Positions 15,711 through 29,478 are shown, counted from the stretch's first letter. The stretch is DNA of 41,856 bases from Curtobacterium sp. GC_Cur_3 (GCF_026544205.1 NZ_JALNUI010000030.1:1-41856); one strand, 5' to 3'. The notes: generated from the sequence alone by a model not told the origin. A program made the numbers and translations.

Positions 15711-17645
15711 CTAGCGGTCTGAGGCTGCGGACTCGCGGGACCGCGCCGGCTTCGCCTGGGGCACCTTCGTGCCGACGACCTGGTCGATGACGTCACGGGC
15801 GATCGCCTGCGCCGTGAGTCCGGCGTCGTGCAGGATCTGGGAGCGCGTGGCGTGGTCGATGAACTCGTCCGGCAACCCGAGCTCGTTCACCCCGGTGTCG
15901 ACACCCGCCGCGCGGAGGTCCTGACGCAGGCGCGTGCCCACACCGCCGACGCGGACGCCGTCCTCGATCGTGATCACGAGACGGTGCGAGCGGGACAGCT
16001 CGATGAGCGAGGTCGGGATCGGCACGACCCACCGCGGGTCGACGACGGTGACGCCGATGCCCTGGGCCTCGAGCAGCCCGGCGGCTTCGAGCGCGACCGG
16101 CACCATCGAGCCGACGGCGACGAACAGGACGTCCTCCGACGTGTCCGACGCGTGCAGCACGTCCACCCCGTCCGAGGTCCGGGACAGCGCGGGGATGTCC
16201 GGGCCGACCTGGCCCTTCGACCAGCGCAGCACGGTGGGCGCGTCGTCGATGGCGACGGCCTCGCGGAACTCCTCGCGCAGGGTGGCGGCGTCACGCGGGG
16301 CGGCGATGCGGATCCCGGGGACGACCTGCAGCAGCGCGAGGTCCCACATCCCGTGGTGCGACGGGCCGTCGGGACCGGTGACCCCGGCACGGTCGAGCAC
16401 GAACGTCACGCCGGCACGGTGCAGGGCGACGTCCATGAGGACCTGGTCGAACGCCCGGTTGAGGAACGTGGCGTAGAGGGCGACGACGGGGTGCAGTCCT
16501 CCGTACGCCAGGCCGGCGGCGGAGGTGACGGCGTGCTGCTCGGCGATCCCCACGTCGTACACGCGCTCGGGGTGCTGCTCCTGGAAGAGGTGCAGGCCGG
16601 TCGGGCGGAGCATGGCTGCGGTGATGGCGACCACCCGCGGGTCCGCAGCACCGACGGCGGCGAGCTCGGCCGCGAAGACGGACGTCCACGACGGACCCGA
16701 CGCGGTGTCGAGCGACTCGCCCGTCTCCGGGTCGATGTGCCCGACGGCGTGGAACTGGTCGGCCTGGTCGCGCAGGGCCGGCTCGAAGCCGTGGCCCTTC
16801 TCCGTGATGGCGTGCACGATCACGGGCGCGCCGTACTCCTTGGCCTGCCGGAGCGCGGCCTCCATCGCCTGCTGGTCGTGTCCGTTGACCGGCCCGATGT
16901 ACTTGATGTCGAGGTTCGAGTAGAGCGACTCGTTGTTCGTGACGCGCGACAGGAACCCGTGCAGGCCCCCGCGTAGTCCCCGGTACACGGCGCGGCCCGG
17001 AGCACCGAAGCGGGCGGCCGCTGCCTGGCTCTTCTCGTAGAGCTCCCGGTACTCGCGGCGGGTGCGCACGGAGTTGAGGAAGCGGGCCATGCCACCGATG
17101 GTCGGGGCGTAGGACCGCCCGTTGTCGTTGACGACGATCACGAGCCGGCGGTCGTTGTCGTCGGAGATGTTGTTGAGCGCCTCCCACGTCATGCCGCCCG
17201 TGAGCGCGCCGTCCCCGACGACGGCCACGACGGTGCGGTCGGACTGGCCGGTCTGCCGGAAGGCGCGGGAGATCCCGTCCGCCCAGGACAACGAGGAGGA
17301 CGCGTGCGAGGACTCCACGATGTCGTGCTCGGACTCGCTCCGCTGCGGGTAGCCGGCGATGCCGCCGCGCTCGCGCAGGTGCGAGAAGTCCTGCCGACCC
17401 GTCACGATCTTGTGCACGTAGGACTGGTGCCCGGTGTCGAACACGAACGGGTCGTGTGGCGAGTCGAACACCCGGTGCATCGCGAGCGTCAGCTCGACCA
17501 CCCCGAGATTCGGTCCGAGGTGGCCGCCGGTCTTGGCGACCTCGGCCACGAGGAACTTGCGGATCTCGGCCGACAGTTCGGTCATCTGGGCGTCGGAGAG
17601 ACGCTTCAGGTCGCGCGGCGACGTGATGCTGGCGAGCAGACTCAC
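15711..17645 (-). CDS. dxs: 1-deoxy-D-xylulose-5-phosphate synthase
   Basis: 644 residues. Start GTG 17645 is supported by AAAGGAG 5 nt upstream; an upstream extension in frame would run into the acnA terminator. Conserved parts: HLGPNLGVVELTLAMH, the thiamine-diphosphate segment GDGALTGGMTWEALN with the downstream NDN, KGHGFEPA, then the transketolase pyrimidine-binding domain (GIAEQHAVTSAAGLAYGGLH) and a C-terminal transketolase domain. It condenses pyruvate and glyceraldehyde-3-phosphate, the first step of the MEP isoprenoid pathway. A terminator separates it from acnA, so it likely has its own promoter in the short interval 17646-17697. Confidence 0.95.
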   Translation of the reverse strand: MSLLASITSPRDLKRLSDAQMTELSAEIRKFLVAEVAKTGGHLGPNLGVVELTLAMHRVFDSPHDPFVFDTGHQSYVHKIVTGRQDFSHLRERGGIAGYPQRSESEHDIVESSHASSSLSWADGISRAFRQTGQSDRTVVAVVGDGALTGGMTWEALNNISDDNDRRLVIVVNDNGRSYAPTIGGMARFLNSVRTRREYRELYEKSQAAAARFGAPGRAVYRGLRGGLHGFLSRVTNNESLYSNLDIKYIGPVNGHDQQAMEAALRQAKEYGAPVIVHAITEKGHGFEPALRDQADQFHAVGHIDPETGESLDTASGPSWTSVFAAELAAVGAADPRVVAITAAMLRPTGLHLFQEQHPERVYDVGIAEQHAVTSAAGLAYGGLHPVVALYATFLNRAFDQVLMDVALHRAGVTFVLDRAGVTGPDGPSHHGMWDLALLQVVPGIRIAAPRDAATLREEFREAVAIDDAPTVLRWSKGQVGPDIPALSRTSDGVDVLHASDTSEDVLFVAVGSMVPVALEAAGLLEAQGIGVTVVDPRWVVPIPTSLIELSRSHRLVITIEDGVRVGGVGTRLRQDLRAAGVDTGVNELGLPDEFIDHATRSQILHDAGLTAQAIARDVIDQVVGTKVPQAKPARSRESAASDR

Positions 17646-17697
17646 GGGCGCTCCTTTCGTGGGGCTGTCGGCCCACTCTATTCGCGGTGACCGACAA

Positions 17698-17741
17698 CGG
17701 ACGGGAGGCGCGGTGCCAGCTGGCACCGCGCCTCCCGTCCG
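17698..17741 (-). terminator. 44-bp perfect palindrome after acnA
   Basis: Perfect inverted repeat centred on AGCT, with the arm CGGACGGGAGGCGCGGTGCC. It lies 35 nt after the acnA stop and before dxs. Confidence 0.9.
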
Positions 17742-17776
17742 GTCCTGGTCGCGTCAGCGACCGGTGGTCACGTCAC

Positions 17777-20614
<2,838 letters not shown>

Positions 20615-20734
20615 TGTGCCGCCTCCTGAGTTGATCGATCGTGCCCTCGTCCTCGTGGGCCGTCCCACCAGCACGGTAGACCTCTGCCGCCGGGTGCGAT
20701 GCCCCGTCAGAGATGTCTTGATGTCGAGAGAACT

Positions 20735-21502
20735 CTACACGGCAGCCTGGTCCGGCTCGCGCTTGAACACCGTGCGGGTGAGCAGCCACGTCACCCAGAG
20801 CAGCGCCGCGTACAGCGGGACGCCCGTGATGAGCTTGATGCCGGCGAGCAGTTCGACCTGGGCCGTCAGGTACAGCGGGATCTCGATGACCAGCCGGAGC
20901 GCGAACAGCCCGACCCAGAGCCAGGTCGCGACCGTGAGCACGCGGCGCTTGCCCGGGTCGGCGCGCCAGTCGGTGCCCGTGCCGTCCTCGTCCTGGGGCA
21001 GGAGCAGGCCGACGATGAGCCCGATGAGGGGACGACGGATGACGAGCGTCACGAGGAGCACCACCAGGCACACCAGGTTGATCACGATCCCGGGGATGAA
21101 GTTGCTCTCCGCCTTGCCCGTGATGAGCGCGAGCCCGGCCGAGATCGCGACGCCGAGGATGCCGGCGAACGACATCGCCAGGGACTGCCGCTGCACCAGC
21201 CGGAGCACGACGAAGACGAGCCCGACGAGCACGGGGATCACGACGCTCGGGACGAGTTCCTTCGTGATCGCGTAGACGACCAGGAACGCGAAGCCCGGCA
21301 GCACCGACTCGGCGAGGCCACGGACGCCACCGACGGCGGTCACCAGGGCGCGACCGGAGGGGGCTTCTCCCGGTGCCACCTGACCGATGCCGGCGTTCCG
21401 GACGGCGTCGCGGAGCTGCGCGTTCAGCGACAGGGGCTCGGGAACGGGCGCGTCAGTGGACGCGACCCCCTCGGGGTCAGCAGGGTCGAGACGGTCCGGC
21501 AC
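20735..21502 (-). CDS. DUF3159 family integral membrane protein
   Basis: 255 residues, about six membrane helices between residues 60 and 245 (for example GFAFLVVYAITKELVPSVVI, SFAGILGVAISAGLALITG, GIVINLVCLVVLLVTLVI). A polar N-terminus of about 50 residues precedes them. The start GTG 21502 has AGGAGG upstream, 15 nt after the DUF3710 stop. The family is restricted to actinobacteria and regularly sits after dut and DUF3710, as here. The fold resembles small intracellular-septation/permease-like proteins, but no transport substrate can be assigned. Confidence 0.9.
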   Translation of the reverse strand: MPDRLDPADPEGVASTDAPVPEPLSLNAQLRDAVRNAGIGQVAPGEAPSGRALVTAVGGVRGLAESVLPGFAFLVVYAITKELVPSVVIPVLVGLVFVVLRLVQRQSLAMSFAGILGVAISAGLALITGKAESNFIPGIVINLVCLVVLLVTLVIRRPLIGLIVGLLLPQDEDGTGTDWRADPGKRRVLTVATWLWVGLFALRLVIEIPLYLTAQVELLAGIKLITGVPLYAALLWVTWLLTRTVFKREPDQAAV

Positions 21503-21517
21503 CGGGCCTCCTGGTCG

Positions 21518-22240
21518 TCAGATCGCCGACTGCGTCGACTTCGGCATGTGCAGCGGGATCAGGTCGCGCGGCGGCATCGGCGTGGTGCCCCGCACCACCA
21601 CGACGCTGCGGAAGAGCTCTTCGATCTCCTCGGCGTCCTCGGGCGAGTCGGCGGCCTTGCCGGCGATCACGCCGCGGAGGAACCAGCGGGGTCCGTCGAC
21701 GCCGATGAAGCGAGCCGGGCGGGCACCGGCGACGCCGCCGTCCCCGTCGACCAGGACCGGGACGCTGGCGCGGAGCTCGGGACCGAACGGGCCGTCGACC
21801 TCGGTCACCGTGCCGCCCTGGCGTTCGATCTGGTCGGCGATCTGCGCCCGGATCTCGTGCCAGAGGCCGGTGGAGCGCGGTGCGGCGAACGGCTGGACCT
21901 GGAGCGTGGAGTCGTCGTAGTCGAGCCCGACCGCGACGACGCGCTGGGAGCCCTCCTCGACCTCGAGCCGGAGGTGCAGGCCCTCGCGCGGCAGGATCTT
22001 CACGCCGCCGAGGTCGACGTAGGGGCGGACCGGGTTGGCCTCGGTCTCGTCGAGGGGGCCCGACTCTTCACGGTCAGCGGGGGCGGACTTGCCGGTCGGC
22101 GCGACGGCGTCGACCTCGTCGAGTCCGGCGTCGGCCTCCACCGCGATGTCGACCTCCGGTGAGGTCTCCGCGACCTCGGCGTCGTCGGCGACCGCAGCGG
22201 CCACCTCGACCTCGTCGCGCTTGCGTCGGCCGATCCTCAT
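21518..22240 (-). CDS. DUF3710 family protein
   Basis: 240 residues. The N-terminal 60 residues are acidic and low-complexity (EVEVAAAVADDAEVAETSPE). The conserved domain follows with PYVDLGGVKILPREGLHLRL, STGLWHEIRAQIADQIERQG and GVDGPRWFLRGVI. An actinobacterial family with no assigned activity, found between dut and DUF3159. It starts on the ATGA overlapping the dut stop, so it is co-translated with dUTPase. Cytoplasmic; no membrane segment. Confidence 0.9.
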   Translation of the reverse strand: MRIGRRKRDEVEVAAAVADDAEVAETSPEVDIAVEADAGLDEVDAVAPTGKSAPADREESGPLDETEANPVRPYVDLGGVKILPREGLHLRLEVEEGSQRVVAVGLDYDDSTLQVQPFAAPRSTGLWHEIRAQIADQIERQGGTVTEVDGPFGPELRASVPVLVDGDGGVAGARPARFIGVDGPRWFLRGVIAGKAADSPEDAEEIEELFRSVVVVRGTTPMPPRDLIPLHMPKSTQSAI

Positions 22241-22731
22241 CGCTGCGTTCCTTCCGTCTGGTTCAGGTCAGTCCCTGCGCCCTGTTCGGCGCTCGTGCCA
22301 CCGTAGCCCGAGGAGCCGAAGCCGCCATGGCCGCGGACGCTGTCGGGGAGTTCGTCGACCCGGGTGAACACCACCGGGGGCACCGGCATGACGATCATCT
22401 GCGCGATGCGGTCGCCCACGTGGACCTCGTACGGCTCGGCCTGGTCGGTGTTGAGCAGCGCGACCTTGATCTCACCGCGGTACCCGGAGTCGACCGTGCC
22501 GGGGGCGTTCACGATCGTGATGCCGTGCTTCGCCGCGAGGCCGCTCCGCGGGACCACGAAGGCCGCGTGGCCGTCGGGCAGGGCGATCGAGACGCCCGTG
22601 CCGACGAGACGACGCTCACCGGGTGCGAGCACGAAGGCCTCGGTCGAGACGAGGTCGGCGCCGGCGTCGCCGGGGTGGGCGTGGACGGGAGCGTTCTCCC
22701 CGGTCCAGAGCACGTCGACAGGTTCGGTCAC
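22237..22731 (-). CDS. dut: dUTP diphosphatase
   Basis: 164 residues, trimeric dUTPase family. Five motifs are visible: AHPGDAGADLVS, VVPRSGLAAKHGI, NAPGTVDSGYRGEI with the catalytic Asp, GDRIAQMIV and RGHGGFGSSGYGG (the C-terminal Phe that stacks on uracil). It removes dUTP and makes dUMP for thymidylate. The GTG start has a TACCCT -10 only 6 nt upstream and no ribosome site, so the mRNA is probably leaderless. First gene of dut-DUF3710-DUF3159. Confidence 0.96.
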   Translation of the reverse strand: MTEPVDVLWTGENAPVHAHPGDAGADLVSTEAFVLAPGERRLVGTGVSIALPDGHAAFVVPRSGLAAKHGITIVNAPGTVDSGYRGEIKVALLNTDQAEPYEVHVGDRIAQMIVMPVPPVVFTRVDELPDSVRGHGGFGSSGYGGTSAEQGAGTDLNQTEGTQR

Positions 22732-22737
22732 GTGACG

Positions 22738-22743
22738 AGGGTA
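22738..22743 (-). promoter_or_regulatory. -10 hexamer TACCCT, leaderless start of dut
   Basis: On the minus strand TACCCT ends 6 nt before the GTG at 22731. Confidence 0.5.
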
Positions 22744-22796
22744 GTGCAGCCCGTGACCGTTCCGTGACCTCAGGTGAGTCGTGGTCGAATGGACCC

Positions 22797-23228
22797 GTGA
22801 CCCTGTACCGCGAACGTCTCTGGGCGCCGCCGAGCCTGTACCTGGCGACGGCGCTCGTCATCCCCGCGAGCCTCCTCGTGTTCCTGCCGATCAGCATCGT
22901 GACGGGGATCATCGTCGCCGCGGCCATGGAGGTCGGGGTGCTCGTGCTCCTCTGGGCCGTCGCACCCGTGGTCGAGGTGACCGACACCGAGTTCCGCGCC
23001 GGACGAGCGCACCTGCCGCGCGCGGTGGTGGGCGAGGCCGTGCCGTTCCACGGGGCCGAGGCCACGACCCAGCGCGGGCCGAAGCTCGACGCCCGGGCGT
23101 GGACGCTCTTCCGCGGGTACGTCCGGCCCGTCGTGCGCGTCGAGGTCCGCGACGACGCCGACCCCACCCCGTACTGGCTGGTCAGCGTGCGCAACCCGGA
23201 CAAGGTCGTCGACGCGCTGCGGTCCTGA
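22797..23228 (+). CDS. DUF3093 family membrane protein
   Basis: 143 residues from GTG 22797, divergent from dut (65-nt gap). Two membrane helices lie at about 14-33 and 36-58 (SLYLATALVIPASLLVFLPI, then GIIVAAAMEVGVLVLLWAV). A soluble C-terminal domain follows, with the family hallmark FRAGRAHLPRAVVGEAVPF and WTLFRGYVRPVVRVEVRDD. Such proteins are found beside dut in most actinobacteria; function unknown. The start gives the standard N-terminus (M-TLYRERLWAPPSLY). The upstream TCGAAT, 6 nt before the GTG, could be a weak -10 for a leaderless mRNA. Confidence 0.87.
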   Translation: MTLYRERLWAPPSLYLATALVIPASLLVFLPISIVTGIIVAAAMEVGVLVLLWAVAPVVEVTDTEFRAGRAHLPRAVVGEAVPFHGAEATTQRGPKLDARAWTLFRGYVRPVVRVEVRDDADPTPYWLVSVRNPDKVVDALRS

Positions 23229-23299
23229 AGCCCAACGGCGCCGCTCGCGCTGGCAAGTCGGCCGCCGCTGCCGCTGCCACGCGGTCGCCGCTGTCGCCG

Positions 23300-23335
23300 C
23301 CGGTGCCGGTGCCGTTGCCGTTGCCGTTGCCGTTG
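23300..23335. repeat. Hexanucleotide repeat (CCGGTG)2(CCGTTG)4
   Basis: Six consecutive 6-bp units just after the DUF3093 stop region. A simple-sequence tract outside any credible gene, prone to slippage. Confidence 0.85.
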
Positions 23336-23336
23336 C

Positions 23337-23690
23337 CGCGAGACACCCCCGTCTCCGCGACACGCCCCCGTCTCGCGTGACTGCTCGTCCGAGACGCCCC
23401 CGTCTCGCGTGACCTTGCGCGCCGAGACGCCGGCGTCTCGACGAAACGCCCCCGAACTCCCGAAACGCCGCCGAAAACCGCGGCGTCTCGCCCGGGACAG
23501 GGCGTCTCGCCCGGACACCGGCGTCTCGCGAGCATCGTCCACTGAGACGCCGGCGTCTCGACGAAACGCCCCCGAACTCCCGAAACGCCGCCGAAAACCG
23601 CGGCGTCTCGCCCGGGACAGGGCGTCTCGCACAGACACCGGCGTCTCGCGAGCGGTCAGCGCCGAGACACCGGCGTCTCGCGACCGACCG
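23337..23690. repeat. GTCTC/GAGAC palindrome array with a 120-bp tandem duplication
   Basis: Part of the 578-nt spacer 23229-23806 between the convergent DUF3093 and DUF4193 genes. It contains about a dozen copies of GGCGTCTCG or its complement, several joined as the palindrome CGAGACGCCGGCGTCTCG or GAGACGCCCCCGTCTC. A 120-bp unit (23424-23543) is repeated at 23544-23663 with only a few differences, and a third copy begins at 23664. The unit length is a multiple of three, so several frames stay open, but no frame looks like a protein gene. Confidence 0.85.
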
Positions 23691-23751
23691 ACCCTTCGAC
23701 GCAGCCCGGACCCACAGCCCCCCCGTCCCCGAAGCAACACCCCACACACGA

Positions 23752-23789
23752 CGGACGGCCCGCACCCCCGAGGGGATGCGGGCCGTCCG
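23752..23789 (-). terminator. Terminator hairpin of the DUF4193 gene
   Basis: CGGACGGCCCGCA (23752-23764) pairs with TGCGGGCCGTCCG (23777-23789), with extra CCCC/GGGG pairing in the loop. It lies 18 nt beyond the DUF4193 stop. Confidence 0.8.
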
Positions 23790-23806
23790 ACGTTCGCGTG
23801 CGTGCC

Positions 23807-24106
23807 CTAGAGCGCTGCGCACTCCGCGCAGACCGGGCCGAGCTTCGACTCGTGGTCGAGCTGCGACCGGTGCTTCACGAGGAAGCACTCGACGCAGGTG
23901 AACTCGTCCACCTGCGGGGGCAGCACGACGACGTCGAGGTCGACGTCGCTGAGGTCCTGTCCGGCGAGTTCGAAGCTGCCGGGGTTGTCGGAGTCGTCAT
24001 CGACGACTCCGGACATCTTGTCGGGCACGCGCTCCTTGAGGGCCTCGATCGACTCCGAATCGGAGTTGTCGTCGGTCTTCCGGGGGGCGTCGTAATCGGT
24101 GGCCAT
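23807..24106 (-). CDS. DUF4193 family zinc-ribbon-like protein
   Basis: 99 residues. Actinobacterial DUF4193: the N-terminus MATDYDAPRK is typical; the middle is strongly acidic (DDDSDNPGSFELAGQDLSD); the C-terminus carries two CxxC pairs, TCVEC and VCAEC, likely one zinc site, plus FLVKHRSQL. An ATG at 24112 is also in frame but gives a non-canonical MG prefix. A good vegetative promoter lies at 24157-24185. Its neighbours sepH, dut and DUF3093 are the usual ones for this family. Function unknown; related proteins have been linked to RNA polymerase or transcription regulation only by context. Confidence 0.88.
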   Translation of the reverse strand: MATDYDAPRKTDDNSDSESIEALKERVPDKMSGVVDDDSDNPGSFELAGQDLSDVDLDVVVLPPQVDEFTCVECFLVKHRSQLDHESKLGPVCAECAAL

Positions 24107-24156
24107 GCCCATCCATTTCTCGTATCGAGAGGTCGTCGCCGGAGATCGGCGGCGAC

Positions 24157-24185
24157 AGTATCCAACACGTGCCGCCTCGATGCAA
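24157..24185 (-). promoter_or_regulatory. SigA-type promoter of the DUF4193 gene
   Basis: Read on the minus strand: -35 TTGCAT (24185-24180), 17-nt spacer, -10 GATACT (24162-24157). The predicted start is near 24150, giving a leader of about 43 nt. Confidence 0.6.
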
Positions 24186-24254
24186 ACTGAGCGGTCAGCG
24201 GCTCGTCTGGGCGTGCAACCGGTCGCGCGGTCCGGCCATTCCCGAGGGCCAGGA

Positions 24255-24310
24255 CCAAGCCGCGCCCAGGCCGGGCTCAAGCCCAAGCCCAAGCCGCGCC
24301 CAGGCCGGGC
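24255..24310. repeat. 22-bp direct repeat in the DUF4193-sepH spacer
   Basis: The 22-bp sequence starting CCAAGCCGCGCCCAGGCCGG occurs at 24255-24276 and 24289-24310, followed by further AAGCCC and CAGCCC steps to about 24335. The 358-nt divergent spacer 24107-24464 otherwise holds only promoters; no gene is seen in it. Confidence 0.8.
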
Positions 24311-24464
24311 CCAAGCCCGAGCCCAGCCCAGCCCCACCACGACACGAAGTACCGCACCGCACCGGAAACGGCACGCCCGTGCGCCTCCCCGGAATCGGCC
24401 TCCGGTCCCTGCATACTTCCCGGGTACGACGCAGACCGTACGCAACTGCTCGGAAGGCGGAACC

Positions 24465-25487
24465 ATGCAAGACGTGAGAGTCATCGGAGTGGAGTCCGGG
24501 GCACTCCTGCTCGCGACCGACGGCGGCAGCGAGTTCCGGTTGCCCGTCACCTCGGCGCTGCCGGGGCAGGTCCGACAGGCGAACCCCGACGGCATGCCGC
24601 AGAAGCGCGTGTCCCCGAAGGACGTCCAGGCCCGGATCCGCAGCGGTGCCGACGCGGCCGACGTCGCCTCGGCGCTCGACGTCGACGTCGAGTACGTCCG
24701 TCGCTTCGAGGGTCCCGTCCTCGCCGAGCGTGCCTTCATCCTCGACGCCGCCCGCCGCGTGCCGGTGACGCCGTCCGACGACTCCGCACCCGACGTGTTC
24801 GGCGACGCGATAACGGCCCGCCTCGAGTCCGGTGAGGCCACCGACGTCACCTGGTCGAGCTGGAAGCACGTGGAGAACGGCTGGCAGGTGCAGGTCCGCT
24901 ACACGGCGGGCGAGGTCGAGCACGACGCCCAGTGGACGTTCGACCCGAAGACCTCGACGCTGACGCCGGACACGAGCGACGCGCACCGGCTCTCGCACAC
25001 CGAGGACGAGGGCCTCGCGCCCCGCCTCCGTGCGGTCGAGTACGACCAGCAGGACACCGACGGCACCCGGTTCGACTCCGGCGCCTTCCGCGTCGACGAG
25101 CCGGACGAGGCCGTCACGAACCCCGAGGTCCCCGAGCGTGCTCCCCTCCGCGCGCCGCTCCCCCGCATCGGCACCGCCCAGATCGAGGAGCGTCCGCCGG
25201 GCAACGAGACCGCCGACCTGCTCGAGGCACTCCGCCGCCGCCGCGGTGAGCGCGAGTCCGTCACCTTCGCGGACCAGCAGCAGGAGGAGCAGCGCGGCGC
25301 GGTCAGCGTGGTCGACATCCCGCTGCACGGCTTCACCGACACGAACGACACCGCTCCGCAGCCGGACGGCCGTCCGTCCTCCGCGCCGGAGTCCGAGGCG
25401 CGCCCGGACCGCAAGAAGCGGAACCGCCGCTCGATGCCGAGCTGGGACGAGATCGTGTTCGGGACCCGTCCCGACGACGAGGTCTGA
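24465..25487 (+). CDS. sepH: Septation protein SepH (DUF3071)
   Basis: 340 residues. SepH, first described in Streptomyces, binds FtsZ and promotes its assembly at division septa. The N-terminal DUF3071 domain (about 1-165) contains a helix-turn-helix-like part (RVSPKDVQARIRSGADAADV, then VDVEYVRRFEGPVLAERAFI). The middle is disordered and acidic. The conserved C-terminal motif RRSMPSWDEIVFG is intact. ATG 24465 has GGAAGG upstream. A possible -10 is CATACT at 24412-24417 with no clear -35. Divergent from DUF4193. With ZapE this gives the window two FtsZ-related division factors. Confidence 0.92.
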   Translation: MQDVRVIGVESGALLLATDGGSEFRLPVTSALPGQVRQANPDGMPQKRVSPKDVQARIRSGADAADVASALDVDVEYVRRFEGPVLAERAFILDAARRVPVTPSDDSAPDVFGDAITARLESGEATDVTWSSWKHVENGWQVQVRYTAGEVEHDAQWTFDPKTSTLTPDTSDAHRLSHTEDEGLAPRLRAVEYDQQDTDGTRFDSGAFRVDEPDEAVTNPEVPERAPLRAPLPRIGTAQIEERPPGNETADLLEALRRRRGERESVTFADQQQEEQRGAVSVVDIPLHGFTDTNDTAPQPDGRPSSAPESEARPDRKKRNRRSMPSWDEIVFGTRPDDEV

Positions 25488-25513
25488 GACCGCACCGTCC
25501 AGCCGGGAGGCTC

Positions 25514-25552
25514 GGAGCAGCCCGTCACGCACCGCGCGTGGCGGGCTGCTCC
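25514..25552. terminator. Terminator between convergent sepH and the phosphodiesterase gene
   Basis: GGAGCAGCCCG (25514-25524) pairs with CGGGCTGCTCC (25542-25552), and the stem is extended inward by CACGC/GCGTG. Confidence 0.8.
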
Positions 25553-25585
25553 CGTCCAGGGCCCGGTGCGGGTCGTGCCCGCGGC

Positions 25586-26737
25586 TCAGCTCGCGAACGC
25601 CCCGGCGAGGCGCAGCGGGACGAGCAGCTCGTCATCGGTCATCGCCCCGTGCTGGCCGATCATCCGCTTCGGCACCGCTCCGGGCTTCAGCGCCCGGTCG
25701 TCGTTGAACGCCCACGTGCTCCTGGCCACCACGACCACGTCGCCGATGCGCGGCAGCACGTCCTCGGACACGGCGCCGAACCAGCCCGCGGCGATCGCCT
25801 CCTCGCGGCTCGCGACGTACGCCCGCTTGCCGTAGGTGGCGCGCCAGGCCTCGGCCAGCCCTGGCACGTCTGTCCCCGGGGCCACGGTGAGCTGGCGGCA
25901 GCGTGGGTCCCCCGCGACCCCGACGACGTCCTGGAGCAGGTCGGGGTCGATCGCGATGTTCGTCTCCTCGGGCACGTCGAGGATGCCGTGGTCCGCCGTG
26001 ACGAGCACCCCGACGTCCCGGGCGACGCCGGCGGCCAGGCGGGCGAGCTCCCCGTCGAGCGACTCCAGCGCCGCCGTCCAGCGGTCGGACTGCCACCCGT
26101 GCTTGTGCGCGATCGAGTCGAGCTCGGGGACGTAGAGGTACACGAGCGCCGTGCCGGTGAGCGTGGCCGCGATCGCCGCGTCGACCCGCTGCGCGATGGT
26201 GTCGGCGGGGACGTACCGCGCGCCGCTGAGGACGTTCGCGGTCATGCCCGACGACTCGTAGCGCGCCGGACCGACGACCACGGGGTCGACGCCGATGCCC
26301 GGTGCCTCGGTGAACAGAGTGGGCGTGCGGAGCCACCCGGCGGGCACCTCGTCGTCCCACCCGCTGAGCAGGTTCACGACCTCCCCGGTGTCCGGGCTCC
26401 AGCCGCTGTACCCGACCACGCCGTGGGTGCCGGGCGAGCGGCCGGTCGTCAGGGTCGAGAGCGCCGCGGCGGTCGTCGTCGGGAACCCGCTGCGCAGGCG
26501 CTTCCGGGAGCCCGTCAGGAACCGGGCGTGCCCGGCACGCGCGCCGAGCGCGTTCGCGCCGAGGCCGTCGACCAGGACGACGACCGCGGAACGGGCGGGG
26601 CGGAGCGGGATCCGAGCCTCCAGGCCCTGTGTGCGCAACCACGTGTCGTCCGCAGCGCCGAGCGCCACGAGGCAACTCGGCAGCACGTCGGCGAGGTTCG
26701 CGGTGGCGTCGGGGGCCGTCGGTAGGCTCAGTGTCAC
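25586..26737 (-). CDS. Nucleotide pyrophosphatase/phosphodiesterase (alkaline phosphatase superfamily)
   Basis: 383 residues from GTG 26737. Metal-binding and nucleophile motifs are visible: [13 protein letters not shown] (first metal Asp), [26 protein letters not shown] with the nucleophile Thr, [11 protein letters not shown] (Asp and His ligands) and VTADHGILD (Asp-His). The enzyme hydrolyses phosphodiester or pyrophosphate bonds; the true substrate is unknown. No signal peptide is evident, which is unusual for the superfamily but normal for this actinobacterial branch. GGAGG directly abuts the start and GAGTAT lies 6 nt upstream, so the mRNA may be leaderless. The divergent parC starts 25 nt away. 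Confidence 0.88.
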   Translation of the reverse strand: MTLSLPTAPDATANLADVLPSCLVALGAADDTWLRTQGLEARIPLRPARSAVVVLVDGLGANALGARAGHARFLTGSRKRLRSGFPTTTAAALSTLTTGRSPGTHGVVGYSGWSPDTGEVVNLLSGWDDEVPAGWLRTPTLFTEAPGIGVDPVVVGPARYESSGMTANVLSGARYVPADTIAQRVDAAIAATLTGTALVYLYVPELDSIAHKHGWQSDRWTAALESLDGELARLAAGVARDVGVLVTADHGILDVPEETNIAIDPDLLQDVVGVAGDPRCRQLTVAPGTDVPGLAEAWRATYGKRAYVASREEAIAAGWFGAVSEDVLPRIGDVVVVARSTWAFNDDRALKPGAVPKRMIGQHGAMTDDELLVPLRLAGAFAS

Positions 26738-26762
26738 CCTCCGATACTCCCAGAAAGGTCCC

Positions 26763-29238
<2,476 letters not shown>

Positions 29239-29249
<11 letters not shown>

Positions 29250-29383
29250 CGCGGGCTGCGACGCGTAGCGCGGGCTGCGACGCGTAGCGCGGGCTGCGAC
29301 GCGTAGCGCGGGCTGCGACGCGTAGCGCGGCCGCGCTGCGACGCGTAGCGCGGCCGCGCTGCGACGCGTAGCGCGGCCGCGCT
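29239..29383. repeat. 19- and 23-bp tandem repeats copying the parC 3' end
   Basis: Four 19-bp units (starting 29239, 29258, 29277, 29296; GCGACGCGTAGCGCGGGCT) are followed by three 23-bp variants (29315, 29338, 29361) with an inserted CCGC. The first unit holds the parC GDA-stop codons, so each unit carries another GACGCGTAG. Part of the 476-nt convergent spacer 29250-29725, which holds no gene. Confidence 0.92.
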
Positions 29384-29406
29384 GCGGCGGCGCGGCCGCC
29401 CCCGCT

Positions 29407-29478
29407 GCCGAGTCTCGGCCCCGCGGACACAACTCGCGCTCCGAACGCGCGAAAGTGTCCGCCCAGCCGAGACTCGGC
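29407..29478. other. Nested inverted-repeat (cruciform-like) element in the parC-parE spacer
   Basis: Outer arms GCCGAGTCTCGGC (29407-29419) and GCCGAGACTCGGC (29466-29478) pair with each other and each is almost self-complementary. Inner arms GCGGACAC (29423-29430) and GTGTCCGC (29455-29462) are set symmetrically 3 nt inside. It looks like a REP-type or bidirectional terminator element. Confidence 0.75.

Noticed and set aside
23337..23690. CRISPR array
   Set aside because: Repeats are tandem and palindromic without unique spacers of constant length, and no cas gene is present.
23409..23810. A 133-codon plus-strand frame with 40-residue repeats
   Set aside because: The repeats come from the 120-bp DNA duplication, whose length is divisible by three. 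Composition is Arg/Pro/Ser low complexity, there is no ribosome site, and it ends in the DUF4193 terminator and gene.
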